NCBI RefSeq assembly: GCF_000756775.1
Contig: NZ_CCSF01000001.1
Span: 1,798,001 to 1,862,000 of the forward strand
DNA from: Pseudomonas saudiphocaensis
GTDB taxonomy: Bacteria > Pseudomonadota > Gammaproteobacteria > Pseudomonadales > Pseudomonadaceae
DNA length: 64,000 nucleotides
Direction: 5' to 3'
Positions within the stretch are counted from its first letter, which is position 1, and each line of letters begins with the position of its first letter. The position numbers and the translations under genes are program-made. This document shows, in pieces, positions 1 through 7,501 of this stretch. The notes beneath the pieces were generated by a model. It searched no databases and had not been told where the DNA came from. It worked only from the letters and a program-made list of their open reading frames with translations.

Positions 1-56
1 GTGATCCAGCTGCATCGCAGAGAGTCCTGGCTATTGTTGCGGCCCTGCAGGCTAGC

Positions 57-73
57 GCCTGCTGGCGGCAGGC
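57..73. repeat. small hairpin downstream of nfi
   Basis: A 6-bp inverted repeat (GCCTGC/GCAGGC, 5-nt loop) lies in the 84 bases between the window edge and the endonuclease V stop codon. There is no T-run on the nfi side, so it is at best a weak terminator. Nothing else is recognisable in bases 1-84. Confidence 0.25.
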
Positions 74-84
74 TGCAAGCGGCG

Positions 85-813
85 TCATTGCAGGTCCAGG
101 TCGGGCTGGATGCCGACACGCTTTTCATCTCGGCGCGAGGCCAGACGATCAGCCAGCCGGGTCGGCTCCGGCAGGCGGTAGCGGGTGACATAACGCATCA
201 CCAGCTGCGGCGCAGTCTCCAGGCTGACCCGGTTGCCTGGAGAAATGATCAGGGGTCGTACTTTTTCCCGGCTACGCAATACGGTGCCGATCTGCTTGCC
301 GCTCCTGTCCAAGAGATCGACTTGATCGCCGCGCTGCTCCCCAAGAGGCTGATGCTGGCCAGTAAGTATCTTCTTGGCGACGCCAATGGTCGGCAGGCCG
401 GTGAAAACACCAAGGTGGGCCGCGATACCCAGGCCACGCGGGTGGGCAATGCCATGGCCATCGGAGAAGATCAGGTCCGGCACCTGCCCGAGCGCTTCGA
501 GCGCCTGCAGCACCGCCGGCAATTCGCGAAACGACAACAGGCCGGGAATGTAGGGCATCCTGGTGGGAACCCGCGCCAGTGTCTGTGCTACCGGAGCCAG
601 GGTCTGTGCGTCGAGCAGCACGACAGCCGCGCGGGTCACCGCACCACCTTCTTCGAAACCGACATCGACGCCGGCTATCAGCCGCAGTGGTTCGAAGTCA
701 TCGATCAGCACTACCTTTTCCGCCAGTTCCTGCTGCATCTTGCGCGCCGCGGTGGTACTGCCATCCCAGCCGGAAAACGCCTCACCGGCGTCTAGGGTTG
801 TTGCGGTCGTCAT
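85..813 (-). CDS. nfi: endonuclease V (deoxyinosine 3' endonuclease)
   Basis: This cytoplasmic DNA-repair enzyme nicks DNA at the second phosphodiester bond 3' of deaminated bases, chiefly hypoxanthine. The 242-residue product covers the whole family domain. The catalytic Asp lies in GVDVG (residue 50), the conserved segment [11 protein letters not shown] spans about residues 87-97, and DGHGIAHPR spans about 118-126. The ATG at 813 is preferred over an upstream in-frame start because GGAGG sits 7 nt before it. The gene is divergent from a GlxA-type regulator and has no operon partner in view. The family assignment is firm; the mutagenesis-avoidance role is inferred from the family. Confidence 0.93.
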   Translation of the reverse strand: MTTATTLDAGEAFSGWDGSTTAARKMQQELAEKVVLIDDFEPLRLIAGVDVGFEEGGAVTRAAVVLLDAQTLAPVAQTLARVPTRMPYIPGLLSFRELPAVLQALEALGQVPDLIFSDGHGIAHPRGLGIAAHLGVFTGLPTIGVAKKILTGQHQPLGEQRGDQVDLLDRSGKQIGTVLRSREKVRPLIISPGNRVSLETAPQLVMRYVTRYRLPEPTRLADRLASRRDEKRVGIQPDLDLQ

Positions 814-841
814 AAAGGATCCTCCGTTACGGATGGACAAC

Positions 842-911
842 GGCGGGAGCGTTTTCGTGATCAGGAAGATTGAGACTGGACACTAGGCGAAAAAAATAAG
901 ACGCTCCCGCC
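842..911. repeat. 14-bp inverted repeat between nfi and the GlxA-type regulator
   Basis: GGCGGGAGCGTTTT (842-855) and AAGACGCTCCCGCC (898-911) are inverted copies differing at one base, with 42 bases between them. They lie in the divergent promoter region. They could be paired operator half-sites or the stem of a small mobile palindrome; the sequence does not decide between these. Confidence 0.6.
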
Positions 912-967
912 TAAAGAAGGCAGATTTACCCTTGCCTCACTAATAATGACTCTTTGAAGTAGACAAC

Positions 968-1960
968 ATGCTCAAGCCATCCGCATCCAAGCGCATCAGC
1001 ATCCTCGCCACCGATGGCGTCTTCGCCTCCACCCTGATGCAGGCCAAGGACTTCTTCCACATGGCTAGCCTGCGTTACGGCAAACAGCTTGGCCTGGGCC
1101 TGACGCCCGCGTTGGAAACCTGGCTGGTCAGTCCTGACGGCAATCCGGTCACGACATTCAACGGCTCACGCATTGAGGTCGAAGGTTCGCTTGGGGAAAC
1201 TGACGCGGTGATTCTGCCGGCCTTCTGGGGCGATTTCGACCAGTTCTGCCAACAGTACCCACAGGTCGAACCCTGGCTGCAGGAACGCCACGCAGCCGGC
1301 ACTGCCATCTGCGGCGAAGCCAGTGGGGTATTCTGGATGGCTGCTGCAGGCCTGCTCGATGAACGTGAAGCCACAACCCACTGGCGCTTCGCCAAGGAGT
1401 TCTCCGAGCGCTTTCCCCGCGTGCTGCTTACGCTGGAAAAACACCTGACCGACAGCGACAACCTCTACTGCGCCGGCGGCACCACGTCCTCCTGCGACCT
1501 TTACATGCATCTGGTCGAAGGCTTCTGCGGCGCCAGCGTTGCTCAGGGCATGGCGCGTGACATCCTCTTCGAAGTACAGCGTAACTACAGCCCGGGCCGG
1601 ATCGGCTTCGGCGGGCAGAAGCTGCACCTGGATACCCGCGTACTGCAGATACAGGAATGGCTGGAGGAGCACTTCGCGGAGAAATTCCGCTTTGAGGACG
1701 TGGCCCGCGAGCATGGCATGAGCATTCGCAACTTCATGCGCCGTTTCCAGGCTGCCACCGGCGACAAGCCGCTGCACTATCTGCAGCGGCTGCGTATCGA
1801 AACGGCCAAGAGCCTGCTTTCGACCACACGCAAGAGCATCAAGACCATCAGCTATGAAGTCGGCTACGACGACGCCAGCTTCTTCGCCCGCCTGTTTCGC
1901 CACCACACCGAACTCTCACCGAATCAGTATCGGCAGCAGTACAGGCACAAAAGCGGCTGA
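968..1960 (+). CDS. GlxA/FtrA-type AraC-family transcriptional regulator
   Basis: A 330-residue DNA-binding regulator. Residues about 10-190 form a DJ-1/PfpI class I amidotransferase-like sensor domain, with the nucleophile-elbow cysteine in AICGEASG (C115). Residues about 222-325 are two AraC-type helix-turn-helix units. In related regulators (GbdR, CdhR, ArgR of Pseudomonas) the sensor binds small amines or amino-acid derivatives and the protein activates catabolic or transport genes. No obvious target operon lies beside it, so the ligand is unknown. The start codon at 968 has only a weak ribosome-binding site. A 7-bp tandem repeat begins four bases after its stop codon. Confidence 0.88.
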   Translation: MLKPSASKRISILATDGVFASTLMQAKDFFHMASLRYGKQLGLGLTPALETWLVSPDGNPVTTFNGSRIEVEGSLGETDAVILPAFWGDFDQFCQQYPQVEPWLQERHAAGTAICGEASGVFWMAAAGLLDEREATTHWRFAKEFSERFPRVLLTLEKHLTDSDNLYCAGGTTSSCDLYMHLVEGFCGASVAQGMARDILFEVQRNYSPGRIGFGGQKLHLDTRVLQIQEWLEEHFAEKFRFEDVAREHGMSIRNFMRRFQAATGDKPLHYLQRLRIETAKSLLSTTRKSIKTISYEVGYDDASFFARLFRHHTELSPNQYRQQYRHKSG

Positions 1961-1963
1961 AGG

Positions 1964-2040
1964 CTGGAAGCTGGAAGCTGGAAGCTGGAAGCTGGAAGCT
2001 GGAAGCTGGAAGCTGGAAGCTGGAAGCTGGAAGCTGGAAA
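1964..2040. repeat. heptanucleotide tandem repeat (CTGGAAG)n
   Basis: Ten perfect head-to-tail copies of CTGGAAG run from 1964 to 2033, followed by one copy with a single mismatch at the end (2034-2040). The array is in the intergenic space between the convergent GlxA-type regulator and zapE. Such arrays usually vary in copy number by slippage. The array lies after both stop codons, so length changes would not alter either protein. Confidence 0.95.
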
Positions 2041-2091
2041 AAGCGTGGGGCGGACGCGCTTTAACATCCACCTTAGCTCTGCTCGGTGGAG

Positions 2092-2140
2092 CGCCACCCG
2101 GTGGGACGCCACCCGGTGGATCGATGCAACGCGATCCACC
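2092..2140. repeat. GGTGGATC/GATCCACC hairpin with a 15-bp tandem duplication
   Basis: CGCCACCCGGTGG occurs twice with a 15-bp period (2092-2104 and 2107-2119). The second copy runs into a hairpin formed by GGTGGATCG (2115-2123) and CGATCCACC (2132-2140). A related hairpin with the same GGTGGAT/ATCCACC arms is found at 30799-30824, so this is one member of a dispersed family. Confidence 0.75.
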
Positions 2141-2162
2141 TGCGGCAATTTCCTTTATCGAC

Positions 2163-3257
2163 TTAAGGCTTGTGCGGACGCGCCAGAAACTCGTGGGACT
2201 GCATTTCCAGCAGGCGACTGAGGGTCCGCTGGAATTCGAACTCCAGGCGGCCGCCGGCATAGAGATCCTTGAGTTCGACCTCAGCCGAGAGGATCAGCTT
2301 GACGTTGCGGTCGTAAAACTCATCCACCATGTTGATGAAACGCCGCGCCATATCGTCCTTATAGACATCCATCCTTTCGATGTTCGAGACCAGTACCGTA
2401 TCGAAGATCTTGCCCAGCTCGATGTAGTCGTTCTGGCTGCGCGGGCCGTCGCAGAGCTCGCGGAAGTCGAACCAGGCAACGCCACTGGCGGTCTTGCGTG
2501 CAACGATCTCGCGGTTCTCGATCATCAGCACATCATTTTCGGTGATCCGGCACTGCTCTGGCAGCAGGCTGCGGAAACTCTTCTCCAGGCTCTGCTCCGC
2601 TTCGGCGCCCAGTGGAAAGTGATAAAGCTCAGCCTGCTCCAGGGCGCGCAGGCGATAGTCGATACCGCTGTCGACGTTGATGATCTCGGTATGCTTCTTC
2701 AGCAGTTCAATGGCCGGCAGGAAGCGGGCTCGCTGCAGGCCGTCCTTGTAGAGGCCATCGGGAACGATATTGGAGGTCGCCACCAGGCTCACGCCATTCT
2801 TGAACAGCTCTTCGAGCAGAGTCGCCAGAATCATCGCGTCGGTGATGTCGGAAACGAAGAATTCGTCGAAGCAGATCACCCTGGACTCAGCGGCAAAGCG
2901 CTTGCCGATGATGGTCAAAGGGTTTTTCTCGCCCTTGAGGGTGCGCATTTCTTCGTGCACACGCTTCATGAAGCGGTGGAAGTGGGTACGGGTCTTCTGC
3001 TCAAACGGCAAAGCGTCGAAGAACGTGTCTACCAGATAGGTCTTGCCACGGCCAACCCCGCCCCAGAAGTACAACCCCTTGATCGGCCCCTGCTGCTTTT
3101 TGCCGAAGAGCTTGCCCAGCAGGCCGGAGGAAGAACGCTCAGCCGCAACCAGGTCATCGTACAAACGCTGCAGGTGACGAACGGCTGTCTCCTGGGCTGC
3201 ATCGTGAAAGAAATCTGGACGTTGCAGGTCTGCCTGATAGCGCTCGAGAGGTGTCAT
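2163..3257 (-). CDS. zapE: cell division protein ZapE (AFG1-family ATPase)
   Basis: An AAA+-like ATPase of the AFG1/YhcM family. In E. coli ZapE associates with the Z-ring under stress and reduces FtsZ polymer stability in the presence of ATP. With the start at 3257 the protein is 364 residues. The Walker A motif GGVGRGKT is at about 66-73 and Walker B (VICFDE) at about 126-131. A longer reading from 3365 (400 residues) is open, but its extra N-terminus looks non-conserved and neither start has a strong ribosome-binding site, so I chose MTPLERYQADL, the usual family start. It lies downstream of trpS on the same strand. Confidence 0.9.
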   Translation of the reverse strand: MTPLERYQADLQRPDFFHDAAQETAVRHLQRLYDDLVAAERSSSGLLGKLFGKKQQGPIKGLYFWGGVGRGKTYLVDTFFDALPFEQKTRTHFHRFMKRVHEEMRTLKGEKNPLTIIGKRFAAESRVICFDEFFVSDITDAMILATLLEELFKNGVSLVATSNIVPDGLYKDGLQRARFLPAIELLKKHTEIINVDSGIDYRLRALEQAELYHFPLGAEAEQSLEKSFRSLLPEQCRITENDVLMIENREIVARKTASGVAWFDFRELCDGPRSQNDYIELGKIFDTVLVSNIERMDVYKDDMARRFINMVDEFYDRNVKLILSAEVELKDLYAGGRLEFEFQRTLSRLLEMQSHEFLARPHKP

Positions 3258-3404
3258 GGCCGGGTCTGGGTAGTGAAACGGGGGCGTTACTTTAGCCGCG
3301 GCCTCGGCGGATGGCAATTTGCTCAAATCGTTCAAAACAGCTGACCTCAAGTGTTTACGGAACATAGCCGGACAACCTCTGCCCGGCGCCCCAATTCTCC
3401 GAAA

Positions 3405-4763
3405 CTATCCGACAAGCGTCGCCATGGCCTGGCGCAAACGCAGCATGGCGGCCTCCAGCTCTGCCTCGCCGGCATAGCGCGGACTATCGGCAACACACTC
3501 ACCATCGAGCCACAACGTGAATTGATCGTTCACATCGGCTCGCAGTTCCAGAGCATCGATCCCCTGGGCAATCAGGCGCTGGCTAAGCATGCCAATGGCC
3601 TTGGGATCGCTGAAAGGACGCGACAGCAACAGCTCCTCACCATCGGCGGCGAAGAAGCGGAAACGGAAACTACCATCGGCTTCCCTGAAACTGGCGAAAC
3701 GGGCAACCTTTCCGCCTTTCTTCTTGGCCGGGCCGGCAGTTTTCACTTCACTGCGGAAGTTGCGCAGCCCTACCGCTTCGCGCAGCTCACCCAGGAAGGG
3801 CGTTGCCACCTTGCGCGCCTTGAGCGCGCCAGCCTGGAGGATATCTTCCAGATCACCTGGGCGCGCCATCAATGCGTGATAGCGCTCGCGGGCTTCGCTC
3901 AACTCGCCATCAAGCAGCTGGAACAGCCGCTGCTTGGCCTCGCCCCACGCCAGCCCGTCCACCAGCTCAGCCCGGAACTCGGCCAGCTGCGCCGGATTGG
4001 CGAAAGCCTGATAGATCGTGAACAGGTGGGAGTCGTCGGGATCCTTCGGCTCGCCGGGCAACTTCGAGTCGGTAACGATGCGGGCGATGGTGCTTTTCAA
4101 CTCCTTGGCGCTGGAGAACAGCGGAATGGTATTGTCGTAGCTCTTGGACATCTTGCGCCCATCGAGCCCTGGCAGGGTCGCCACGCTTTCTTCGATTACC
4201 GCCTCCGGCAGCGTGAACAGCTCACGTCCCTGGCCGAACAGATGGTTGAACCGCTGGCCGATATCACGCGCCATCTCCACATGCTGGATCTGGTCGCGCC
4301 CTACCGGCACCTTGTGCGCGTTGAACATGAGGATGTCGGCGGCCATCAGTACCGGGTAACTGAAAAGCCCCATGGTGACGCCCGCATCCGGGTCTTCGCC
4401 ATTTTCCAGGTTCTTGTCCACCGAAGCCTTGTAGGCATGCGCGCGGTTGAGCAAACCCTTGCCGGCAACGCAGGTCAGCAGCCAGGTCAGTTCCGGGATC
4501 TCCGGAATGTCGGACTGACGATAGAAAGTCACCCGTTCGGCATCCAGGCCACAAGCCAGCCAGGTGGCAGCGATTTCCAGGCGCGACTGCTGAATGCGCA
4601 ATGGCTCGTCGCACTTGATCAGCGCATGGTAGTCGGCGAGGAAATAGTAGGAGTCGGCATCGGCAGCACGGCTGGCGGCAATCGCCGGGCGGATGGCGCC
4701 AGCGTAGTTGCCCAGATGCGGCGTGCCGGTGGTAGTGATACCGGTAAGAATGCGGGTTTTCAT
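3405..4763 (-). CDS. trpS: tryptophan--tRNA ligase, long form
   Basis: A class I aminoacyl-tRNA synthetase that charges tRNA-Trp. The HIGH-like signature is TGTPHLGN (about 12-19) and the KMSKS loop is at 204-208. At 452 residues it is about 120 longer than the E. coli enzyme and belongs to the longer type found in pseudomonads; the extra C-terminal part (about 340-452) contains a lysine-rich linker ([10 protein letters not shown]) and a small domain of unknown role. A GAG-containing ribosome-binding site precedes the ATG at 4763. zapE is downstream and an alpha/beta hydrolase upstream on the same strand. Confidence 0.96.
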   Translation of the reverse strand: MKTRILTGITTTGTPHLGNYAGAIRPAIAASRAADADSYYFLADYHALIKCDEPLRIQQSRLEIAATWLACGLDAERVTFYRQSDIPEIPELTWLLTCVAGKGLLNRAHAYKASVDKNLENGEDPDAGVTMGLFSYPVLMAADILMFNAHKVPVGRDQIQHVEMARDIGQRFNHLFGQGRELFTLPEAVIEESVATLPGLDGRKMSKSYDNTIPLFSSAKELKSTIARIVTDSKLPGEPKDPDDSHLFTIYQAFANPAQLAEFRAELVDGLAWGEAKQRLFQLLDGELSEARERYHALMARPGDLEDILQAGALKARKVATPFLGELREAVGLRNFRSEVKTAGPAKKKGGKVARFASFREADGSFRFRFFAADGEELLLSRPFSDPKAIGMLSQRLIAQGIDALELRADVNDQFTLWLDGECVADSPRYAGEAELEAAMLRLRQAMATLVG

Positions 4764-4834
4764 AGAGTTATCTCAATTCAGTCTGCAAGCGGCTCGGGAA
4801 GTCGCAGGCCTAAACGCAGGCGCTCCGACCACCA

Positions 4835-5461
4835 TTAGCTCAAGCGGGGTGCAACCAGCTCTTTCAGCTCCACCAGCCTGCCGTGGAAAAAGTGGCCGCA
4901 TTCTGCCACTTTCAACAACTCGTGGGGACGCTCGAGCGCGTCGGAGAAGGCGTATACCGAAGCAGGATCAATCACTTCGTCAGCGTCGGGCTGAATAATG
5001 CTCAGGCTGCAACGCTCAGCCATTGGCATACCATCGAGCCGAGAAACCGCCGGCGCCACCATGAACAGCCGCTGCAGGCTTTCGTTGCGCTGCTCCAGCC
5101 GGCTCGCCAGCGCCGCAGCCACAAAGCCGCCAAAGGAAAAACCCAGCAGCGTCAGCGGTAGCCCCGGATGCTGCTCCTGTAGCCAGCGCAGGGCCGCTTC
5201 GGCGTCATCGACCTCGCCGGTGTTCATATCGTGGCTGCCGCCGCTGCCACCCACTCCGCGATAGTTGAAGCGCAAGGTAATGTAGCCGGCATCGCGCGCG
5301 GTGCGCTGCAGGGTGGAGACCACCTTGTTCAACATGGTGCCGCCCTTGACCGGGTTGGGATGGCAGATCAGCGCCACTCCGCGGGCATCGGGCTGGTCGT
5401 AGTGCAGGCCTTCCAGCACGCCGGCCGGCCCTTCGATGGAGATGGGGATTTCGCGTTTCAA
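4835..5461 (-). CDS. alpha/beta hydrolase (serine hydrolase family)
   Basis: A soluble alpha/beta-fold hydrolase of 208 residues. The nucleophile elbow is GFSFGG (Ser109), the oxyanion-region motif is HPNPVKGG (about 34-41), an acidic residue near D159-D161 and His190 in ECGHFF complete the likely triad. The substrate is unknown. There is no ATG start. GGAG lies 8 nt before TTG at 5461 (giving MKREIPIS), and an adjacent TTG at 5464 or one further up at 5488 is also open. The same gene lies next to trpS in P. aeruginosa as I recall it. Confidence 0.82.
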   Translation of the reverse strand: MKREIPISIEGPAGVLEGLHYDQPDARGVALICHPNPVKGGTMLNKVVSTLQRTARDAGYITLRFNYRGVGGSGGSHDMNTGEVDDAEAALRWLQEQHPGLPLTLLGFSFGGFVAAALASRLEQRNESLQRLFMVAPAVSRLDGMPMAERCSLSIIQPDADEVIDPASVYAFSDALERPHELLKVAECGHFFHGRLVELKELVAPRLS

Positions 5462-5706
5462 CAAAATGGCTCCGTGACCTTGAGGCAAGTCGACTCGTCT
5501 TGCTTACGAGCTGCCTGATGACCGCCGCGCTGCATCGCGGTATACAGGGCAGGTACGAGACGTTAACGTATCAGGCCGTGGAAAAACCACCCGCCCAGGC
5601 AATCCGGCCGGCGGCACCGGGCGCAGCAGCACCCGATTGCCCTACCGACGCCTTACGGTGTTTTACCCGGCCTGAACAGCACTGCCGTTTATATAGAGGA
5701 AAACTC

Positions 5707-6135
5707 GTGGAACAGAACCTCGCGACCTGGTTGCTTCCGATTGCCGGCCTGATCGTCGGTATCGCTATTGGTTACCTGCTCTCGCGCAATAGCGCGCCTA
5801 ACAGCACACAGCACCAGGTGGATGAGCTGCAGGAGCGGCTGGATACCTATCAGAGCGAAGTGGTAACTCACTTCAACACCACCGCCAATCTGCTGCGCAA
5901 GCTTACGGCCAGCCATCAGGACATTCAGAACCACCTGTCCGAGGGCGCCGACAAGCTCGCACTCGACGAGCAGACCCGCCAGCGCCTGTTGACTGCGCTG
6001 CACAGCCAGGAAAGCCACACCACGCGTGAGCGCCTGGATTCACCGGCATTCACCGAGCCGCCGAAAGATTACGCACCGAAGAGCGACGACACTCCGGGCA
6101 CGCTGCACGAGAACTTCGGCCTGAAGAAACACTGA
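5707..6135 (+). CDS. zapG: ZapG/YhcB family envelope and division protein (DUF1043)
   Basis: A 142-residue inner-membrane protein with one N-terminal transmembrane segment (about 5-27), a coiled coil (about 35-80) and a polar tail ending in a conserved-looking ENFGLKK. In E. coli YhcB/ZapG helps coordinate divisome and elongasome with envelope synthesis. The GTG at 5707 follows AGAGGAAAACTC, a good ribosome-binding site. The open frame continues upstream to 5500, but that part is low-complexity and lacks support. It is divergent from the hydrolase-trpS-zapE group and followed by a strong terminator. Confidence 0.88.
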   Translation: MEQNLATWLLPIAGLIVGIAIGYLLSRNSAPNSTQHQVDELQERLDTYQSEVVTHFNTTANLLRKLTASHQDIQNHLSEGADKLALDEQTRQRLLTALHSQESHTTRERLDSPAFTEPPKDYAPKSDDTPGTLHENFGLKKH

Positions 6136-6144
6136 TCGCAACGG

Positions 6145-6183
6145 AGCCGGCGGCGGCATACCCCAGGTACGCCGCCGGCTTTT
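6145..6183 (+). terminator. intrinsic terminator of zapG
   Basis: AGCCGGCGGCG (6145-6155) pairs with CGCCGCCGGCT (6170-6180) and is followed by a short T-run. It starts 10 nt after the zapG stop codon. Confidence 0.9.
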
Positions 6184-6204
6184 AAGCACATCATCAGGCC
6201 CATC

Positions 6205-6325
6205 GAAAAACGTAACCGAGGCAGGCAAGACAAGGCGAAAACAGGCGAGGACGCGGAGTTTAGCGGTCTAAATGAGCAGTCCGAGCCTGTTGTGAACGCA
6301 GTATTGCCAACGCAGGTAGTTTTTC
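6205..6325. mobile_element. 121-bp nested palindromic element (MITE/ERIC-like)
   Basis: The element is symmetric about position 6265. The outer arms are GAAAAAC (6205-6211) and GTTTTTC (6319-6325), with further partial pairing inside them. The middle arms are AACAGGCGAGGAC (6240-6252) and GTCCGAGCCTGTT (6279-6291), and the inner hairpin is TTTAG-CGGT-CTAAA (6259-6272). It has no coding capacity. Its right end overlaps the nadC stop codon (TGA at 6324-6326, minus strand). I recall similar intergenic sequences in pseudomonads, but copy number must be counted in a whole genome. Confidence 0.72.
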
Positions 6326-7172
6326 ACTGCTGCAAGCGCATCGACAGATCAATCGCCCTGACATGCTTGGTCAGGGCGCCGATCGAAATGTAGTCCACAC
6401 CGGTTTCCGCCACCCTGCGCAGACTTTCGTCATCGATCCCGCCTGAGGCTTCCAGCTTTGCCCGCCCCGCTGCAATCCCCACAGCGGTACGCATATCCTC
6501 CAGACTCAGCTCGTCGAGCATGACGATATCGACGCCAGCCGCCAGCGCTTGCTCCAGCTCGTCCAGGCTCTCAACCTCGACCTCCACTGGCTTGCCAGGC
6601 GCAATGCGCCGCGCCGCTGTCACGGCCTCGGCAATTCCACCACAGGCCGCAATGTGGTTTTCCTTGATCAGGAAGGCATCGTAAAGCCCGATCCGATGGT
6701 TGTGGCAGCCCCCGCAGGTCACGGCATATTTTTGTGCCAGACGCAGGCCGGGAATGGTTTTTCGAGTGTCGAGCAGCCGCACTCCCGTGCCCTCGACAAG
6801 ATCGGCATAGTGCCGACTCCGGGTTGCCACTCCCGATAGCGTCTGCAGAAAATTAAGCGCGGCCCGCTCACCGCTGAGCAGGGCACGCGACGGCCCCTCC
6901 AGCTGAAACAGCACGCGATCTGCCGCTACTCGTTCGCCATCAGCCACCTGCCAATGTACCGCCACTCTAGGGTCCAACTGGCGAAACACAGCATCTACCC
7001 AGGCCGTCCCGCAAATCACTGCGGCTTCCCTGGTAATTACCTTCGCATGGGCAAGACGCTCGGCCGGAATCAACTGGGCAGTGATATCTCCGGCACCGAC
7101 GTCTTCGGCCAGGGCCTTGCGCACATTGGTTTCAATTTCAGCGCCCAAGTCGGCAAGAGTGAGATTGGTCAC
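6324..7172 (-). CDS. nadC: nicotinate-nucleotide diphosphorylase (quinolinate phosphoribosyltransferase)
   Basis: This enzyme converts quinolinate and PRPP to nicotinate mononucleotide in de novo NAD synthesis. It has the full 282-residue family length. Active-site segments are [13 protein letters not shown] (about 102-114), DTRKT (135-139), GGCHNHR (154-160) and KENH (170-173). The 3' end of the gene abuts a palindromic element whose right arm contains the stop codon, so the last codons may have been altered by insertion. It is divergent from the DUF1631 gene across a 329-bp gap. Confidence 0.96.
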   Translation of the reverse strand: MTNLTLADLGAEIETNVRKALAEDVGAGDITAQLIPAERLAHAKVITREAAVICGTAWVDAVFRQLDPRVAVHWQVADGERVAADRVLFQLEGPSRALLSGERAALNFLQTLSGVATRSRHYADLVEGTGVRLLDTRKTIPGLRLAQKYAVTCGGCHNHRIGLYDAFLIKENHIAACGGIAEAVTAARRIAPGKPVEVEVESLDELEQALAAGVDIVMLDELSLEDMRTAVGIAAGRAKLEASGGIDDESLRRVAETGVDYISIGALTKHVRAIDLSMRLQQ

Positions 7173-7501
7173 AACAAACTCCCATAAAATTCGTCACCAG
7201 TATAAAGCCTCCTTCATAGACCGCGCAGCGACCGGGAATAAATGGCAAAAAGCCACAGGTATCCCGGAACAGACGCCGTCGGTACTATTTCCTGACCGTC
7301 CGCCGGAATTTGCAGGAGTATCTGTGAGCTACATCATGTCCAAGTGATGCACTGACCAAAAGCAGCACTTGTCGACATATAATGCACGCATTAATTGACG
7401 CCATAAAATTGGCGGGCAACTTTTAGCAGCCGACTATTTTTTAATCTATAACGGCGTGCCAGGCATTGTGACCGCCTTACGGGGCGTTCGGGAGAACCTC
7501 G
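7173..7501. other. 329-bp intergenic region between nadC and the DUF1631 gene
   Basis: This divergent promoter region has no gene. It contains a clear TATAAT hexamer at 7378-7383 (listed separately) and an AT-rich stretch at about 7390-7450. I see no RNA gene or repeat in it. Confidence 0.5.
7378..7383 (+). promoter_or_regulatory. candidate -10 element for the DUF1631 gene
   Basis: A perfect TATAAT lies 119 bp before the start codon. No good -35 hexamer sits 16-18 bp upstream, so the promoter may depend on an activator or the TATAAT may be coincidental. Confidence 0.4.

Noticed and set aside
1-795. A 264-codon open frame on the plus strand
   Set aside because: It is antisense to endonuclease V, whose protein is clearly conserved; the frame is open only because of GC-rich codon bias.
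1964-2040. Possible CRISPR-like array
   Set aside because: The unit is 7 bp with no spacers, so it is a simple tandem repeat.
1854-3344. A 496-codon plus-strand frame with repeats of a Lys-Leu-Glu-Ala-Gly-Ser-Trp type
   Set aside because: The peptide repeat is just the 7-bp DNA array read in frame; the rest is antisense to zapE.
5500-5706. A longer N-terminus for ZapG
   Set aside because: The extra codons lack family resemblance, while a good ribosome-binding site and a membrane helix begin at the GTG at 5707.
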